Positions 4,842 through 6,653 of a DNA stretch of 6,653 nucleotides are shown here, in pieces. Both the position numbers and the translations under genes were made by a program. Below the pieces are notes generated by a model that made no database searches, was not told the origin of the DNA, and saw only the letters and a program-made list of their open reading frames with translations. Origin of the DNA: Spirochaetota bacterium (lineage in GTDB: Bacteria > Spirochaetota > Spirochaetia > Treponematales > Breznakiellaceae). Each line of letters begins with the position of its first letter. The stretch's first letter is position 1. Location: contig JAEWSV010000178.1 of NCBI GenBank assembly GCA_023398155.1, forward strand, positions 1 through 6,653. Reading direction: 5' to 3'.

Positions 4842-6028
4842 AGAAAATAGCGATCGATTCGCTACGTGAAGGACAGTCATTTTCAGGGCCGGTTTACATC
4901 GAAGGCAAGAACCTACTGGTTCCTGCGGGTATCGCTATCCGCCAGAAGGATATAGACAGGCTCAAGGGCTGGGGCATCTCCGACGTGTATTCCGACGGCG
5001 AAGTCGTCGCCGCCGCCGCCGTCGGATCGGCGGCCAAGAAGGCGGCGGGGAAGGCGGCCGGCATCGAACCGCAGCTCCCCCGCGGTTCGTCCAAGATACT
5101 CTCCCTTTCGGCGGTCCAGGAGAACAAGAGCGTCTATCGCGCCTATATGGATCTCATCGATCGGCTCAACACCGTATTCGAGCAGATCGCCGGAGGCCTG
5201 TCGGTGGAGACGCGCTCCATCGACGCCATCGCGAGCCGGCTCCTCCAGGCCGTCCGGGAGAGCCGTGACCAGATCATCGGCTTCATACTCGGGGGAGAGG
5301 TGTCGGGTCACGAGCTCGCCAAGAGCTCCGTCAACGTCGCCATCCTTTCTACGCTCATCGCGATCGAGATGAAGCTGCCGAACCATAAGGTCCTCCACCT
5401 CGTCACCGGCGCCCTGCTCCACGACGTCGGCATGCTCAAGCTGCCGAAGGAAATCATCGACAAGCAGGGCGGCCTTTCGGACAACGAGGCGCAGCGGATG
5501 AAGGCGCATCCGCTCTATGCCTACAAGATCATCTGCAAGGAGCTCCTCTACTCCGAAGACGTCGGCATGGTGGCGCTCCAACACCACGAACGGTGGGACG
5601 GCGACGGTTATCCGCGCCGCATCGCGGGCGCGGAGATCGAACTGAGCGCGCGCATCGTGACGGTCGCCGACGCGTTCGAGGCGATGGTAAGCGAAAAATC
5701 CTACCGCAACTCGATGGTCGGCTACCAGGCCATGAAGAACCTACTCTCCGACAACTCGCGCCGCTTCGATCCGGACGTGCTCAAGGCGTTCATCCGGACC
5801 ATGGGAATCTATCCCATCGGCTCCATCGTGCTCCTGAATAACGGCGCCGTATCCCGCGTCGTGGAAGTCCACGGGGAAGCTCCCCTGCGCCCCCGCATCC
5901 GTATCCTCATCGACGAATTCGGGAAGGCGTACGAGCAGGACGAGGGAGAGACGGTGGACCTCCTGTCCGAGAAGGGGCTCTTCATCGCGCGCGCCATCGA
6001 TCCTAAAGATTTCTCGGGCGTGTCGTGA
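4838..6028 (+). CDS. HD-GYP domain protein, putative c-di-GMP phosphodiesterase or sensor
   Basis: HD-GYP proteins hydrolyse or bind cyclic di-GMP and often control motility. The 396-residue product is cytosolic, with no signal peptide or membrane helix. Residues 1-55 resemble the small N-terminal domain found before many HD-GYP domains (REGQSFSGPVYIEG, LLVPAGIAI). An Ala/Lys-rich linker covers 56-75. The HD-GYP domain runs from about 150 to 320: HDVGM at 195-199, KAHP with His224, HHERWDGDGYP at 249-259 and VAD with Asp278. A C-terminal beta-rich extension starts GIYPIGSIVLL (323-333). Two usual residues differ: the first metal-ligand His of the HSxNVA segment is Ser163 (Glu159 is kept), and the Lys of HDxGK is Met199. 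Activity is therefore uncertain. The ATG overlaps the flhX stop by 4 bases, with GAGG about 7 bases upstream. Confidence 0.92.
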   Translation: MKKIAIDSLREGQSFSGPVYIEGKNLLVPAGIAIRQKDIDRLKGWGISDVYSDGEVVAAAAVGSAAKKAAGKAAGIEPQLPRGSSKILSLSAVQENKSVYRAYMDLIDRLNTVFEQIAGGLSVETRSIDAIASRLLQAVRESRDQIIGFILGGEVSGHELAKSSVNVAILSTLIAIEMKLPNHKVLHLVTGALLHDVGMLKLPKEIIDKQGGLSDNEAQRMKAHPLYAYKIICKELLYSEDVGMVALQHHERWDGDGYPRRIAGAEIELSARIVTVADAFEAMVSEKSYRNSMVGYQAMKNLLSDNSRRFDPDVLKAFIRTMGIYPIGSIVLLNNGAVSRVVEVHGEAPLRPRIRILIDEFGKAYEQDEGETVDLLSEKGLFIARAIDPKDFSGVS

Positions 6029-6034
6029 GCTGAA

Positions 6035-6388
6035 GTGAACCGGAGCGCCGAGGGAAAGAGCGGCGAGGATCGGGCGGCCCGATTGCTCGAATCCGAAGGT
6101 CTGCGCGTCATCGCGCGGAATTTCCGGACGCGTCGGGGGGAAGTGGACATCGTCGCGCTCGACGGGGAAACGGTGGTCTTCACGGAGGTCAAGACTTGGA
6201 CCAAATACGGCTTCGAAGACCTCGAACGCGCCGTGGACGGCCGGAAGATCGACCGCATCGTCGAAACGGCTAAAATTTTCCTCGCACTCCATCGAGAATA
6301 TAACAGAATGGCCATCCGCTTCGATCTCGTATTCATCGGAGCGGACGGTATACGGCACCTTGCATCGGCGTTTACGGAGCGTGTATGA
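6035..6388 (+). CDS. yraN: YraN family (UPF0102) endonuclease-like protein
   Basis: YraN proteins have a small restriction-endonuclease-like fold; their cellular role is poorly defined. The 117-residue product, normal in length, shows GKSGEDRAARLLESEGLRV (7-25), then ARNFRTRRGEVDIVAL (27-42) with the GE-x-D acid, and VVFTEVKTW (48-56) with the E-x-K pair of the nuclease fold. The C-terminal part has RFDLVFI (100-106). Typical members carry G-E-I-D-L-I and F-V-E-V-K-x-R; here Thr replaces the Arg after Lys. The start is GTG 6035, 6 bases after the HD-GYP stop, with no clear Shine-Dalgarno sequence, so translation probably relies on coupling. Its stop overlaps the following small gene as ATGA. 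Confidence 0.93.
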   Translation: MNRSAEGKSGEDRAARLLESEGLRVIARNFRTRRGEVDIVALDGETVVFTEVKTWTKYGFEDLERAVDGRKIDRIVETAKIFLALHREYNRMAIRFDLVFIGADGIRHLASAFTERV

Positions 6389-6555
6389 TTGCGGAAGCCG
6401 GGAATCCTGAAGATTCCCGCAGAATCGAGGAACTCAAACGCTTGATCGACGATCGGAAGTATCTTTCCGACGCGATCCGGCGGATCGCGCAAGTTTTGGG
6501 CGACGAGCTCCTCGGCGTCGCCAATCCAGGAGCGCTCCATGAACGAGAACGATAA
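6385..6555 (+). CDS. Small uncharacterised protein, 56 residues
   Basis: An ATG at 6385 overlaps the yraN stop by 4 bases and opens a frame of 56 codons ending with TAA at 6553. The sequence is predicted helical and charged: RRIEELKRLIDDRKYLSDAI (12-31), then RRIAQVLGDELLGVAN (32-47) and a short polar tail. There is no signal peptide, membrane helix or Cys. It is not recognised. The 4-base overlap upstream and the 17-base overlap with the next start resemble the other gene junctions here, which argues that it is a real gene. The helical pattern suggests a small protein-binding or coiled-coil partner, but no function is proposed. Confidence 0.7.
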   Translation: MIAEAGNPEDSRRIEELKRLIDDRKYLSDAIRRIAQVLGDELLGVANPGALHERER

Positions 6556-6653
6556 GAACGGCAGCAGCAGGCGCCGGTCATCTCGCCGCAGGGGCGGTCG
6601 GTCGAGCGGCAAGCCGCAGGACCGCGATGGCCAGCAATGGCAGGCTTCCGGCG
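6539..6653 (+). CDS. Start of an unidentified gene with an Arg/Ser/Gly-rich N terminus, 3'-truncated by the window edge
   Basis: An ATG at 6539 with AGGAG at 6528-6532, 6 bases upstream, opens a frame that runs off the window after 38 codons. It overlaps the small upstream gene by 17 bases. The visible protein is basic and of low complexity: MNENDKNGSS followed by RRRSSRRRGGRSSGKPQDRD, then GQQWQASG. Such a segment is likely disordered and could contact RNA or DNA, but the domain that would identify the protein is outside the window. The strong ribosome-binding site and matched strand support it as a gene. Confidence 0.6.
   Translation, partial: MNENDKNGSSRRRSSRRRGGRSSGKPQDRDGQQWQASG

Noticed and set aside
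4311..5587. Several overlapping minus-strand frames (4311-4880, 4315-4815, 4913-5587)
   Set aside because: They lie opposite flhX and the HD-GYP gene, both identified by conserved motifs; the minus-strand products are low-complexity shadows.
6276..6304. Possible promoter (TTTTCC and TATAAC, 17-base spacer) inside yraN
   Set aside because: The -10 element matches 5 of 6 bases but the -35 matches only 3 of 6; too weak to call without start-site data.
5809..6612. Open frame of 267 codons on the minus strand across the HD-GYP end, yraN and the small gene
   Set aside because: It overlaps three well-supported genes, is compositionally skewed (Arg/Ser/Pro) and matches no family I recognise.

Overview
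The window is a GC-rich bacterial operon region read entirely on the + strand. It has eleven genes, two cut by the window edges, and no gene-free stretch over 300 bases. The longest gap, 125 bases, lies between ffh and rpsP. I see no tRNA, rRNA, CRISPR array, insertion sequence or sign of horizontal transfer. The order ffh - rpsP - khpA - rimM - trmD - rplS - FliK-like gene - FlhB-C-like gene (flhX) - HD-GYP gene - yraN most resembles, from memory, the Treponema/Spirochaetales arrangement. Bacillus has a related arrangement (ylqC, rimM, trmD, rplS ... ylqG, ylqH). A high-GC member of the Spirochaetota is therefore the best guess, made by inference and not shown by any marker.

Region 1 (1-3421) is the translation and secretion block: the C-terminal two thirds of the SRP protein Ffh, then S16, the small KH protein KhpA, the 16S maturation factor RimM, the tRNA m1G37 methyltransferase TrmD and L19. 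A near-consensus sigma70-type promoter overlaps the ffh stop codon and probably drives rpsP onward. A long GC-rich hairpin followed by TTTT lies between rpsP and khpA and may attenuate transcription or protect the rpsP message. rimM/trmD overlap by 4 bases and trmD/rplS by about 23, suggesting translational coupling.

Region 2 (3431-6028) is a motility/signalling block on the same strand: a fast-evolving protein resembling FliK, a stand-alone FlhB C-terminal domain without the NPTH cleavage motif, and an HD-GYP-type c-di-GMP protein. The last keeps the GYP segment but has lost the usual first metal-binding His and the Lys of HDxGK. A second terminator-like structure (hairpin plus T tract) sits inside the start of the FliK-like gene, where it could separate expression of the ribosomal block from the motility block.

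Region 3 (6035-6653) holds yraN, a 56-codon gene overlapping yraN by 4 bases, and the start of another gene with an Arg/Ser/Gly-rich N terminus. Most start codons are supported by a purine-rich Shine-Dalgarno sequence 5-8 bases upstream; rimM and yraN are exceptions. GTG starts are common (rpsP, rimM, trmD, the FliK-like gene, yraN).

No wholly new system is evident. The best candidates for a second look are the two terminator-like hairpins, the degenerate HD-GYP site and the FliK-like/FlhX pair.
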